From Clostridia bacterium (GTDB taxonomy: Bacteria; Bacillota; Clostridia; Christensenellales; UBA1242): a stretch of 20,545 nt of DNA. The stretch is taken from contig JAFSXW010000008.1 of NCBI GenBank assembly GCA_017443885.1, positions 1-20,545 of the forward strand, in the 5' to 3' direction. Positions 1 through 8,567 of this stretch are shown here, one piece after another. Position numbers and translations under genes: made by a program. The first letter of the stretch is position 1; each line of letters opens with the position of its first letter. The notes beneath the pieces were generated by a model. It was not told the origin of the DNA. It worked only from the letters and a program-made list of their open reading frames with translations, and did no database searches.

Positions 1-479
1 ATATCGCCTAAAACGCCATCTATATACCTAGAAACGCTATCTGCTAGTGCCATGGCAGGAATTTCGCCACCTGTGAGCACATAATCGCCAATGCTAATTT
101 CTTTATCAATAAGTAAGTCTATAATACGCTCGTCTATGCCTTCATAGTGCCCGCACAAAATTATTAGGTGCTTTTCTTTTGCTAGTGCCTTAACCATATG
201 TTGATTAAGCGTTTCACCTTTGGGGCTCATATATATTTTAAGCGCCTTTTTATAGCCATAAATTGAAGTGATTGCATCATAAATTGGCTGAGGAGTAAGA
301 AGCATACCAGGCCCACCGCCAAAAGGATAATCATCACACTTTTTATGCTTATCTAAAGAAAAATTGCGAATATCTATAATATTAATTTTTAGGGCATTTT
401 TATCTTGCGCTTTGCCAAGAAGGCTGGTTTTAAGGGGTGCAAACATTTCTGGAAATAGCGTTAGAATATCAATCCTCAT
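1..479 (-). CDS. trmD: tRNA (guanine-N1-)-methyltransferase TrmD, 3' end cut off by window
   Basis: TrmD methylates G37 next to the anticodon of several tRNAs with S-adenosylmethionine, which prevents +1 frameshifting. Translating the minus strand from the ATG at 477-479 gives MRIDILTLFPEMF, the typical TrmD N-terminus, then DYPFGGGPGML, the knot motif GHYEGIDER and DYVLTGGE, all family signatures of the SPOUT trefoil-knot fold. About 159 codons are present; the C-terminal part lies outside the window. The start codon overlaps the end of rimM by 11 nt, which suggests translational coupling. It is the last visible gene of the ffh-rpsP-rimM-trmD block. Identification is secure. Confidence 0.96.
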   Translation of the reverse strand, partial: MRIDILTLFPEMFAPLKTSLLGKAQDKNALKINIIDIRNFSLDKHKKCDDYPFGGGPGMLLTPQPIYDAITSIYGYKKALKIYMSPKGETLNQHMVKALAKEKHLIILCGHYEGIDERIIDLLIDKEISIGDYVLTGGEIPAMALADSVSRYIDGVLGD

Positions 480-960
480 AACTGATCACTTCCTTTAATT
501 TCTCACTATCTGCCACCACTTCATTATCAGTTGCAGAAAGAATTATTCCACCAATGTTTGCAAATAAAAATGGTTTTTCGCCCTTAACATAAAAAACATC
601 GCTAGCACCAAAATTTTGAATATCATCAATTATTCCAAGCGTTTCGCCACTCTCCGTTTTAAGAGGTTTATTAATTAAATCGGCACAAAAATATCCGCCG
701 TTATCATTCACTTCATTTCGGCGGGCAAAAATGCTTTTATTTTTAAGTTTGTTGGCTAGGTCTAGTGAAACGCCTTCTAAACTTAACAAATAATCTGAGC
801 CAAGTTTAGATGCATTTAAAATTCTAAACCATGTGGCATCAACTAACACTTCACTTGCGTTTTTAAAAGAAAAATTGCCAAAAGATAGGTCTTTAACTTT
901 TAAATCGCCTTTAATTCCGTGTGGCTTAGTAATTAACCCCACTTCTATTACATCTTTCAT
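469..960 (-). CDS. rimM: 16S rRNA processing protein RimM
   Basis: RimM helps mature the 30S subunit, binding ribosomal protein S19 and the 16S head domain. The 163-residue protein starts MKDVIEVGLITKPHGIKGDLKV, which is the RimM N-terminal barrel signature (G-x-I-x-x-x-H-G-I-K-G). The C-terminal half carries the PRC-barrel region (ADLINKPLKTESGETLGIIDDIQNFGASDVF). Length is normal for the family (about 165-180). An AAGGA Shine-Dalgarno lies just upstream of the ATG. It stops with TGA inside the start region of trmD, and a strong hairpin separates it from khpA. Confidence 0.96.
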   Translation of the reverse strand: MKDVIEVGLITKPHGIKGDLKVKDLSFGNFSFKNASEVLVDATWFRILNASKLGSDYLLSLEGVSLDLANKLKNKSIFARRNEVNDNGGYFCADLINKPLKTESGETLGIIDDIQNFGASDVFYVKGEKPFLFANIGGIILSATDNEVVADSEKLKEVISYED

Positions 961-973
961 AAATTTTCCTTAA

Positions 974-1001
974 TTTAAAAGGGGCGAAAAGCCCTTTTAA
1001 A
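974..1001 (-). other. strong stem-loop between khpA and rimM
   Basis: Directly after the khpA stop codon the minus-strand RNA can form a stem of TTTAAAAGGGC against GCCCCTTTTAAA (one bulged C) around a TTTTC loop. No T-tract follows it; instead the rimM ribosome binding site (AAGGA) follows. It is therefore not a standard terminator. It may act as a processing or mRNA-stability site, or as a partial attenuator that lowers rimM-trmD relative to rpsP. That role is inference. Confidence 0.6.
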
Positions 1002-1238
1002 CTATGCATTTTTTTCTATTTTAACATTAACTTTTTTATCTTGCTTTCTTGCGCTAGCACGAGCAACAGTTCTAATTGCTGTTGCAATTTTGCCGTTTCT
1101 GCCAATAAGTTTGCCAATATGTTCTTCTGGAACGCGAATAACACAATCAATAAATTTGTCGTTTTCCTTCACTTCAACAGAAACGCCCTCGCTAGAACCA
1201 ATTAAATTTTCGCTAATAAACATTAAAAGGTCTTTCAT
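1002..1238 (-). CDS. khpA: KH-domain RNA-binding protein KhpA
   Basis: This 78-residue protein is a single KH domain with the GxxG loop in IGKLIGRNGKIATAIRTVAR. In Gram-positive bacteria KhpA pairs with KhpB/Jag to bind RNA and affects cell elongation and division (family knowledge). Its position between rpsP and rimM is the standard Firmicutes one (ylqC locus). The ATG is preceded by a GGGGG-type Shine-Dalgarno about 8 nt away. It is cotranscribed with rpsP, with a 16-nt gap. Confidence 0.94.
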   Translation of the reverse strand: MKDLLMFISENLIGSSEGVSVEVKENDKFIDCVIRVPEEHIGKLIGRNGKIATAIRTVARASARKQDKKVNVKIEKNA

Positions 1239-1254
1239 TTAAAAATCCCCCTTA

Positions 1255-1617
1255 TTATTCAGCTTTTGCTTTTTTAGCGGTTGTTTTTTTGGTTGCTGGC
1301 TTTTTTGCCGCTGCTTTTGGTGCTTCGGCTTTAACTTCTGCTTTTGCTTTTTTTGCTTTAACTTTTTTAGCTGGGAAGTTAACTTTTGCTTTAACTAGAA
1401 GTGCTTTAGCGGTGTCGGTTGGCTGAGCACCTTTTTTAAGCCAATCTTCAGCTTTTGCTGCATCAACCTTAATTTCTTCTGGGCTAGTTAGTGGGTTAAA
1501 TGTTCCTAATAAATCAACATATTCCCCATCTCTTGCCTTTCTAGAATCTGCAACAACGATTCTGTAGAATGGAGATTTTTTATCTCCCATTCTTGTTAGT
1601 CTAATTTTAACTGCCAT
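1255..1617 (-). CDS. rpsP: 30S ribosomal protein bS16 with Lys/Ala-rich tail
   Basis: bS16 is a small-subunit protein needed for 30S assembly. The N-terminus MAVKIRLTRMGDKKSPFYRIVVADSRKARDG is diagnostic, followed by the conserved LGTFNP segment. At 120 residues it is longer than the usual 80-95. The extra part (from about residue 84) is an Ala/Lys/Pro-rich low-complexity tail built from repeats like KKAKAEVKAEAPKAAAKK, probably disordered and RNA-contacting. An AAGGAG Shine-Dalgarno precedes the ATG. The 61-nt gap from ffh holds only a weak ACGG/CCGT hairpin and no clear promoter. Confidence 0.97.
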   Translation of the reverse strand: MAVKIRLTRMGDKKSPFYRIVVADSRKARDGEYVDLLGTFNPLTSPEEIKVDAAKAEDWLKKGAQPTDTAKALLVKAKVNFPAKKVKAKKAKAEVKAEAPKAAAKKPATKKTTAKKAKAE

Positions 1618-1678
1618 TTTTTATTTTTCTCCTTTTTGTTTTTTTATATCATAAACGGTTTTAAATCCGTGTTATGCC

Positions 1679-3007
1679 TTAGAAATTTATTTTTCTGCCA
1701 AACATTCTTTGCATGTTTCTGCCACTTAGGTTTTTAACCATTTGCTTGGTTTGCTCAAATTGCTTCATTAGTTGGTTCACATCTTGAATTGTGGTGCCAC
1801 TGCCGGCAGCAATTCTTTTTTTCTGGCTGGCCTTAATTAAATCTGGGTTTTGACGCTCCTTTTTTGTCATAGATTGAATTATTGCCTTGAATTTAGTAAG
1901 TTTAGTTTCGTCTATATCGCTGGCATTCACTTTTGCACCAAGGCCAGGAATCATAGCAACTAAATCTGCAATATTGCCCATTTTTTTAATTTGCTCAAAC
2001 TGAATAAGAAAATCGTCAAAGGTAAATGTGTTTTTGCGTAAGTTCTCTTCAACTTTTTTAAGTTCTTCTTGGTTTACACTTTCTTGCGCTTTTTCGATAA
2101 GGGTTAAAACATCACCCATACCTAAAATTCTTGAAGCCATACGGTCGGGATAAAATGGCTCTAAATCGCCAATTTTTTCACCAACACCACACATTTTTAT
2201 TGGCTTGCCAGTTACAGCCTTAACTGAAAGAGCCACACCACCACGAGTGTCGCCGTCGAGTTTAGTTACAATCACTCCCGTGATTTCTAGATGCTCATTA
2301 AACTCCTTTGCAACATTCACAGCATCTTGCCCCAGCATTGCATCAACCGTTAAAAGAATTTCGGTTGGGTTTGTTGCCTTTTTAATATCCTCCAGTTCTT
2401 GCATAAGTTTTTCATCAATATGCAATCTGCCAGCGGTATCAATAATAACTGTGTCTAATGCGTATTTTTTAGCATAATCAATAGCGTCTTTTGCTATTTT
2501 TATTGGGCTTATTGTTCCCTCGCTAAAAACATCAACTCCTGCACTTTTGCCAACAATTTTAAGTTGCTCAATAGCGGCTGGTCTATAAATATCGCAAGCA
2601 ACTAAAAGTGGCTTTTTGCCTTGCTTTTTAAGAAAGTAGCCAAGTTTTGCGCACATTGTGGTTTTACCCGCACCTTGAAGCCCACACATAAGTATCACAG
2701 TTGGTGGATTTGGGCTAACATTAAGTTTTGCATTTGTTTCGCCCATTAAACTTACAAGTTCATCACGCACAATTTTAATAACTTGCTGGCCGGGTGTTAA
2801 GCTTTTTAAAATATCCTCGCCAATGGCCTTTTCGGTTACTTTATTTATAAAGTCTTTGGCAACCATAAAGTTTACATCAGCTTCAAGCAAAGCCACCCTA
2901 ACTTCACGCATTGCCGTTTTAATTTCTAGTTCAGTGAGTTTGCCTTTGTTTTTAAGTTTAGAAAATATATGATTTAATCTTTCGCCTAAACCAGATAATA
3001 AACTCAT
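1679..3007 (-). CDS. ffh: signal recognition particle GTPase Ffh
   Basis: Ffh binds signal sequences of nascent membrane and secreted proteins together with the SRP RNA, and docks on FtsY. The 442-residue protein has the N-domain helix bundle (1-95), the G domain with GLQGAGKTT (109-117), DTAGRLH and TKLDGDTRGG, and a methionine-containing M domain with the SRP-RNA-binding region (MIPGLGAK, GSGTTIQDVNQLMKQFEQ). Length is normal. The ATG has a GGGGG Shine-Dalgarno 5 nt upstream. It follows ylxM with a 9-nt gap, as in other Firmicutes. Confidence 0.98.
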   Translation of the reverse strand: MSLLSGLGERLNHIFSKLKNKGKLTELEIKTAMREVRVALLEADVNFMVAKDFINKVTEKAIGEDILKSLTPGQQVIKIVRDELVSLMGETNAKLNVSPNPPTVILMCGLQGAGKTTMCAKLGYFLKKQGKKPLLVACDIYRPAAIEQLKIVGKSAGVDVFSEGTISPIKIAKDAIDYAKKYALDTVIIDTAGRLHIDEKLMQELEDIKKATNPTEILLTVDAMLGQDAVNVAKEFNEHLEITGVIVTKLDGDTRGGVALSVKAVTGKPIKMCGVGEKIGDLEPFYPDRMASRILGMGDVLTLIEKAQESVNQEELKKVEENLRKNTFTFDDFLIQFEQIKKMGNIADLVAMIPGLGAKVNASDIDETKLTKFKAIIQSMTKKERQNPDLIKASQKKRIAAGSGTTIQDVNQLMKQFEQTKQMVKNLSGRNMQRMFGRKINF

Positions 3008-3016
3008 ATTGCCCCC

Positions 3017-3343
3017 TTATAAATTTTCTGATATTTCTTTTAGTTTCTCACAAATTTGGCTTCTATTTAGATCCTTATTGTTGCTAAGATTTAAAAGCCC
3101 TTCTTTTAGCTTATTAGTGGTTTCAACATACTTAATTTTTTCTTCCATTTTTTTTAGTGAAGATACTGAAACATTAATAAAATCATAGGTGGCTTGCCTT
3201 GTTTTATTTAAAATTTCAGATATTTCACTAATGCCTAAATCGTCAATTAAATAATAGTTTAAAACCACTTGCTGTTTTTCAGTTAAAAGTTTGCCATAAG
3301 CATCAAAAAGCTTGGTTAATTCTATTTTACTTAATATATCCAT
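3017..3343 (-). CDS. ylxM: YlxM-family helix-turn-helix SRP-associated protein
   Basis: A 108-residue protein with a sigma-region-4-like helix-turn-helix: LTEKQQVVLNYYLIDDLGISEISEILNKTRQATYDFI. YlxM (UPF0122) is found next to ffh in Gram-positive bacteria, and in streptococci it modulates SRP GTPase activity (established for the family). The position directly before ffh supports the call. The ATG has an AAAGG Shine-Dalgarno about 9 nt upstream. The gene has its own predicted promoter just upstream, separating it from ftsY. Confidence 0.92.
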   Translation of the reverse strand: MDILSKIELTKLFDAYGKLLTEKQQVVLNYYLIDDLGISEISEILNKTRQATYDFINVSVSSLKKMEEKIKYVETTNKLKEGLLNLSNNKDLNRSQICEKLKEISENL

Positions 3344-3382
3344 AAAATTAAACCTTTGTAAAGCAAAATTACTTTACGATTA

Positions 3383-3411
3383 ATATTATCACATAAATAA
3401 GTATTTGTCAA
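3383..3411 (-). promoter_or_regulatory. sigma-A promoter for ylxM-ffh-rpsP-khpA-rimM-trmD
   Basis: On the minus strand TTGACA (3406-3411) and TAATAT (3383-3388) are separated by 17 nt. The -35 box lies just beyond the ftsY stop codon. A small hairpin (GTAAAG/CTTTAC) follows in the short leader before the ylxM ribosome binding site. This lets the SRP/ribosome part be expressed apart from plsX-rnc-smc-ftsY. Confidence 0.8.
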
Positions 3412-3417
3412 TAGTTT

Positions 3418-4314
3418 TTAAATAATTGAATCAACAAATTCCTTTGCATTAAATTCAATCAAATCTTCTAGTGTTTCGCCAACGCCAACAAGCCTAATTG
3501 GAAGATTAAAATCGCTTGCAACGCTTAAAAGGAAACCTCCCTTTGCCGTGCCATCTAGTTTTGTGATTATAATATCGGTTAGTTCCACAGCTTCATTAAA
3601 AAATTTAACTTGAGAAAGTGCATTTTGGCCAGTGGTTGCATCACAAACGATTGTTTTATGATATTCAGCTTCAGGATATTCCCTTTCAACCACTCTGCTA
3701 ATTTTTTTAAGTTCTTCCATTAAGTTGGCTTTATTATGAAGCCTACCAGCAGTGTCTATAATTAAATAATCTGCATTTTTAGCTTTTGCACTAGAAATAG
3801 CATCAAACACAACGCTAGCAGGGTCTGCCCCTTCACTTGATTTAATAATTTTAACTTTTGCTCTTTCTGCCCAAACTTCAAGTTGACTAGAAGCTGCGGC
3901 TCTAAAAGTGTCGGCGGCGGCGATTATAACCTTTTTGCCTTCTTTAGTTAGTTTATTACTTATTTTGCCAATAGCTGTGGTTTTCCCCACGCCATTAACG
4001 CCAACAACCATAATCACTGCTGGAGTCTTCACCTTTGTTGCCTCTGCATTTTCTAAAATTGAAACCATAATTTCTTTTAAGGCATCTTTAGCTTTATCGG
4101 TGCTTTTAATTTTTTCTTCTTTTATTTTATCTTTCAGTTTATCTATTATTAGCGAAGTTGCATTGGTTCCAATATCGCTAGAAAGCAAAGAGAATTCTAG
4201 TTCTTCATAAAAATCTGCATCTATATCGTTGCCCGTAAACACATACTTTAATTTTTCGGCAAAACTCTTTTTAGTTTTTTTATTACCTTCAAATAATCTA
4301 CTAAAAAAACCCAT
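3418..4314 (-). CDS. ftsY: signal recognition particle receptor FtsY
   Basis: FtsY is the membrane-associated GTPase receptor that accepts ribosome-nascent chain-SRP complexes. The 298-residue protein has the NG domain only, with a short basic, amphipathic N-terminus (MGFFSRLFEGNKKTKKSF) in place of a long acidic A domain. G motifs are GVNGVGKTT (105-113), DTFRAAA, DTAGRLHNKANL and TKLDGTAKGG. The ATG overlaps the TAA stop of smc by one base (TAATG), which implies translational coupling. The compact form is common in Gram-positive bacteria. Confidence 0.98.
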   Translation of the reverse strand: MGFFSRLFEGNKKTKKSFAEKLKYVFTGNDIDADFYEELEFSLLSSDIGTNATSLIIDKLKDKIKEEKIKSTDKAKDALKEIMVSILENAEATKVKTPAVIMVVGVNGVGKTTAIGKISNKLTKEGKKVIIAAADTFRAAASSQLEVWAERAKVKIIKSSEGADPASVVFDAISSAKAKNADYLIIDTAGRLHNKANLMEELKKISRVVEREYPEAEYHKTIVCDATTGQNALSQVKFFNEAVELTDIIITKLDGTAKGGFLLSVASDFNLPIRLVGVGETLEDLIEFNAKEFVDSII

Positions 4315-7300
4315 TAATTTGCTCCTTCGGTTGCATTTTTAACTGCATCACTAAGTTTAACAGAAACCATTTTAGAAACACCTTTTTCTTCCATAGTAAC
4401 ACCATACAAGCAATCGGCAAGTTCCATTGTTGGCTTTCTGTGAGTGATAACAATAAATTGTGTGTCCTCGCTAAATCGTTTAAGGTATTTAGCAAAACGC
4501 TCAACATTAGAATCATCTAGTGCTGCTTCAATTTCATCTAGCACACAGAATGGCATTGGTTTTAGCCTAAGTATTGCAAATAAAATTGCAACGGCAGTAA
4601 ACGCTTTTTCACCACCAGAAAGCAGACTAATATTTTGAAGTTTTTTGCCAGGTGGTTCGGCAATAATATCAATTCCGGCTTCAAGGCAAGAAACATCATC
4701 ATGAAGCACAAGTTCTGCACGCCCGCCACCAAATAGTTCTTTAAATGTGATTTTAAAGTTTTGATTAATCTTTTCAAACTGAGATTTAAATCGTGTTTCC
4801 ATTTGGCTGGTAAGTTCACTAATAATTTTTATTAAATCTTCTTTGGTTTTAACTAAATCATCACGCTGGCTAGACAAATCTTCATATCTTGCGCCAACAG
4901 TTTTGATATCTTCAATAGCCGCAACATTAACAAAACCAAGGCTGTTTATTTCTTTTTTAACTTTGCTACTTTCCGACAATCCTTCGGTTAAGTTAAATTC
5001 TGGGTTAGAGAGTGGTTTTGCATCTGCATAAGTTAAAGAATATTCCTCCCAAACTCTTTCTTGCATTGCTTCAATATCTGTGTCTATCTTTGCAAGGTTC
5101 ATTTCTTCTTTTGTTTTCTTATCACTTGCACGCTGAATCTCGCCAGATAATTCCATCTTTTTAGAATCGGCATTATTCATTTTTGCTTGAAGAATAGCTT
5201 TATTTTCGTCTATTTTTGCAAGCTCACTTCTAATACTAGCAATTCTTTCTTTTGTTTCTTTTTGCTCATCACTTTCAGTAAATGAGGCGAGCATTTTTTC
5301 AAGTTCTGCAATTGCTGTTAATGTTTTTTGAAGTTCGAGTTTATTTTCGTGATATCTATATCCAGAAGTTGCAAGTTCGGTTTCTAGCCTATCTATTTCG
5401 CTGTTTGTTTTTTCAAGTTCGGCTTCAGTGCTTGCATTTTGAACTTTTAATTCAGTAATCGAATTATTTAAAACTTCCCTCTTTTCTTTAAGTTTTTCAA
5501 ATCTAGATGTGAATTCACGCTTGCTTTCACTTAAATCGTCTTTATGGCTAGAAATTTCTTTCTCTTTATTATTATGTTCTTCTAGGGTTGTTTCTATAAT
5601 ATCAATTTTATCTATTATTGCTTCAAACTGATAAGAAAGTTCTCTGTTTTCACGCGCTAAAGCATCTTGCTCGGCTTCAATAGAATCAATTTCATCAGTT
5701 AACTTTATAACTTTTAGTTCGCTATCATGAATACTTGCACTTATTGCAATAAGTTTTGAATTAACCTTTTCTTTTTCAGCTTTCTGTTTTTCAATTTTAG
5801 CTTCTAATTGTTTTATATCACCTTCAATTATAACAATGGCTTTTTTAGTGTCTTCAAGTTCTCTTTCCCTAGATAGAAGGTTCACTGATGCTTCCTTTTT
5901 AGACCCACCAGAAATAGAGCCTTGTGGGTTTATAACATCACCATCTAGTGTTACAATTTTAAATGCATATTTTGTGGCTTTTGCTAGGCTAACTGCATTG
6001 TCAATGGTATCCACAACCACAGTTGAGCCTAAAAGGCTTTTAAACACAACTTCGCTTTGTTTATCGTAAGAGATAAGGTCGCAAGCAATTCCTAAAACAC
6101 CTTGCATTTTAAGCTCTTTAGAATAAACAGCTGGCACAAACCTTTCTTTCATGCTAGAAATAGGTAAAAATGTGGCACGCCCAAATCTATTTTGCTTTAA
6201 AAAGTTCACTATAAATTTCGCATCATCTTCGCTTTTAGTTACAATATTTTGCACGCTAGAACCTAATGCCATTTCAATAGCAGTTTCAAGCCTTTCTGGA
6301 ACTTTCATTAGTTTGGCAACAACGCCCACAATCTTTCCACCAAGCCCTGTGTTTGTTTTTGCCTGCTCTAAAAGCCTTTTAACGCTTATTATATAGCCTT
6401 CATTTTCTTCTGCCATTTCTTGCATAATTCTGGCACGAGAAAGTTTTGCGTGATAATCGGCATTTAGTTCGGTTTGCTTAGTGTAGCTATCGCTTAATTT
6501 TTGGTTTATTTCGGCTAACATATTAGAAGTATTGCTTTGATCTTGTTTTAAGTTATCTTGCCTTAAAGTTTCTGCTTCTAATTCTTGCTCTTTTTCGCTA
6601 AGTTTATTTTCGGCTTCAATTTCTTCACTATCTATTTTATTTTGTCTATCTAATATTTCTTGTCTTCTAGCCTCTAGGCTTTTCTTTTCGGCTGTTAAAC
6701 TAGAAATACTAGATTTAACATCGCCCATTTTTTCAAGAGCAGAATAAATTTCATCACCGCTAATTTCTGCTGTTTTTTCGCCAGCAGTAATTCTATCCAC
6801 AATTTCTAAGTATTCTTCGCTCTGGTTATTAATCTGCCTTTCTTGCTCTTTGTGTGTTATTTCAATTGTTGTTTTGTTTTTCTTTAAATCTTCAAGTTGA
6901 GCTTTTATATTTTCACTTAACACTTCATCTTGGCTTATGCTGGTTTCAAGTTTTGCTTCAAGTAAACTTGCTTGGCCACTTTGTTTTTCTAGGCTAACTG
7001 TTAAGTTTAAAAGTTCTTCCCTTAAAGTATCTATTTCATAATCAAGGTTGTTAATACTTTCCCTGCTAAAGTTATACTCTTCTAAAACATTATCTAGTTC
7101 TTTGGTTTTAACATTAAGTTCTTCTTCTAAAGCAACTAGTTTATTTCTTATTGTTTCCTTAGATGAACTAGCACTATCAAATTGAGCAACATAAATATTT
7201 AGCTCTAAGTTCTTTAATATTTCTTTAAGTTCTAAGAATTTTTTTGCTTTTTCGCTTTGCTCTTTAAGTGGCCCAAGTTGGCGTTCTAGTTCGCTAATAA

Positions 7301-7880
7301 TATCATTTAGCCTTGTGAGGTTATCTGTGGTGTGTTCTAGTTTTCTTTCTGCTTCTATTTTTCGGCTTTTAAACCTAGAAATTCCAGCCGCTTCCTCAAA
7401 AACAGCCCTTCTATCTTCTGGCTTCACGCTTAAAAGGCTATCAATCTTACCTTGCCCGATAATTGAATAACTATCTTTTCCTAGCCCGCTATCACGAAGA
7501 CTATCAACTATATCTTTTAGCCTAACAGTTTGCTTATTAATTAAATACTCACTTTCGCCTGAGCGGTAGAGTTTTCGAGTGAACACAACTTCATCATATT
7601 CAAGTGGAAAAATACGCTCCGTGTTATCAAAATAAAGCGAAACTTCGCAGTAAGATTGCCTTTTTCTGGTTTCAGTGCCGTTAAAAATAACATCTTGCAT
7701 ATTGCTTCCACGCAAGGTTTTTGCACTCTGCTCGCCCATAACCCATCTAATTGCATCACTAACATTACTTTTTCCGCAACCGTTTGGCCCAACAATTCCA
7801 GTGATGCCCGAATCGAACTTCACTTCAATTTTATCAGCAAACGATTTAAAGCCATACATTTCTATTTTCTTAAATTTCAA
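4314..7880 (-). CDS. smc: chromosome segregation ATPase SMC
   Basis: SMC forms the condensin ring with ScpA and ScpB and organises the chromosome. The 1188-residue protein has Walker A GPNGCGKS at 31-38, a long coiled coil, a hinge (about 500-670, with GGKIVGVVAKLMKVPERLETAIEMALG and the glycine-rich ISGGS turn), a second coiled coil, the ABC signature LLSGGEKAF near 1090 and Walker B FCVLDEIEAALDD near 1110. The start codon is TTG (7878-7880) with a GAGGG Shine-Dalgarno about 8 nt upstream. The encoded MKFKKIEMYGFKSFADK matches the usual SMC N-terminus, so this start is preferred over the ATG at codon 8. It lies between rnc and ftsY as in Bacillus. Confidence 0.98.
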   Translation of the reverse strand: MKFKKIEMYGFKSFADKIEVKFDSGITGIVGPNGCGKSNVSDAIRWVMGEQSAKTLRGSNMQDVIFNGTETRKRQSYCEVSLYFDNTERIFPLEYDEVVFTRKLYRSGESEYLINKQTVRLKDIVDSLRDSGLGKDSYSIIGQGKIDSLLSVKPEDRRAVFEEAAGISRFKSRKIEAERKLEHTTDNLTRLNDIISELERQLGPLKEQSEKAKKFLELKEILKNLELNIYVAQFDSASSSKETIRNKLVALEEELNVKTKELDNVLEEYNFSRESINNLDYEIDTLREELLNLTVSLEKQSGQASLLEAKLETSISQDEVLSENIKAQLEDLKKNKTTIEITHKEQERQINNQSEEYLEIVDRITAGEKTAEISGDEIYSALEKMGDVKSSISSLTAEKKSLEARRQEILDRQNKIDSEEIEAENKLSEKEQELEAETLRQDNLKQDQSNTSNMLAEINQKLSDSYTKQTELNADYHAKLSRARIMQEMAEENEGYIISVKRLLEQAKTNTGLGGKIVGVVAKLMKVPERLETAIEMALGSSVQNIVTKSEDDAKFIVNFLKQNRFGRATFLPISSMKERFVPAVYSKELKMQGVLGIACDLISYDKQSEVVFKSLLGSTVVVDTIDNAVSLAKATKYAFKIVTLDGDVINPQGSISGGSKKEASVNLLSRERELEDTKKAIVIIEGDIKQLEAKIEKQKAEKEKVNSKLIAISASIHDSELKVIKLTDEIDSIEAEQDALARENRELSYQFEAIIDKIDIIETTLEEHNNKEKEISSHKDDLSESKREFTSRFEKLKEKREVLNNSITELKVQNASTEAELEKTNSEIDRLETELATSGYRYHENKLELQKTLTAIAELEKMLASFTESDEQKETKERIASIRSELAKIDENKAILQAKMNNADSKKMELSGEIQRASDKKTKEEMNLAKIDTDIEAMQERVWEEYSLTYADAKPLSNPEFNLTEGLSESSKVKKEINSLGFVNVAAIEDIKTVGARYEDLSSQRDDLVKTKEDLIKIISELTSQMETRFKSQFEKINQNFKITFKELFGGGRAELVLHDDVSCLEAGIDIIAEPPGKKLQNISLLSGGEKAFTAVAILFAILRLKPMPFCVLDEIEAALDDSNVERFAKYLKRFSEDTQFIVITHRKPTMELADCLYGVTMEEKGVSKMVSVKLSDAVKNATEGAN

Positions 7881-7898
7881 TTTTTTGCCCTCTTAAGT

Positions 7899-8567
7899 TT
7901 ATTTAGATTTAACGCTATCTAGTGCTTGCTTTGCTGCAAGCCTTTCGCTAGTTCTTTTATTAGAGGCCTGACCTCTTCCACACACTTTGCCATTAATTAT
8001 TACGCTTGAAACATAGTATGGGTTGTTTTCTTCGCCTTTTTTAATTGAAGAATACACAATTTTATCTTTTGGTAATAATTCTTGAAGGCGTGTTTTTTCA
8101 TCTTCAAAATCTTTAAGTTTAAGTGCACTTGAAAGAATGCCTTTCAGTTTCTCTAAAACAAACCTTTCAGTTTCTTCATAGCCTTTATCTAAGTAAATTG
8201 CACCAACTATTGCTTCAAATAAATCGCACTTAATTGCCTTAGAGCTAACAGTGTTTTTGCTTTCGCCTTTGCCTTTTAACATATATTCTTCAATTTTAAG
8301 ATTATCCACAACTTCACTTAATGGCGTTTCACTAACAATTAATGCTCTTAATTTAGATAAATCGCCTTCTTTAAATTTTGTGGTGCTATAAATTTTTTTT
8401 GTGATAATTAATCCTAAAACGCTATCGCCCAAAAATTCTAAGCGCTCGTTTGAATGAACTTTATGCTCATTAGCATAGCTAGAATGCGTAAATGCCTCAA
8501 CTAGAAGGTTTTTATTTTTAAACGAAGTGCCTAATATTTTTTCTATCGCTTCGCTATTTATTTCCAT
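7899..8567 (-). CDS. rnc: ribonuclease III
   Basis: RNase III cuts double-stranded RNA in rRNA processing and mRNA decay. From the ATG at 8565-8567 the protein has 223 residues. The endonuclease signature ERLEFLGDSV is at 41-50, and the second acidic pair lies in CDLFEAIVGAIYLD. A double-stranded-RNA-binding domain ends the protein (DEKTRLQELLPK ... NKRTSERLAAKQALD). An upstream in-frame ATG at 8609 would add 14 residues. The inner start is preferred because an AAGGTG Shine-Dalgarno sits 7 nt before it and MEINSEAIEKILG fits the family N-terminus. It overlaps the plsX 3' end by 14 nt. Confidence 0.96.
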   Translation of the reverse strand: MEINSEAIEKILGTSFKNKNLLVEAFTHSSYANEHKVHSNERLEFLGDSVLGLIITKKIYSTTKFKEGDLSKLRALIVSETPLSEVVDNLKIEEYMLKGKGESKNTVSSKAIKCDLFEAIVGAIYLDKGYEETERFVLEKLKGILSSALKLKDFEDEKTRLQELLPKDKIVYSSIKKGEENNPYYVSSVIINGKVCGRGQASNKRTSERLAAKQALDSVKSK

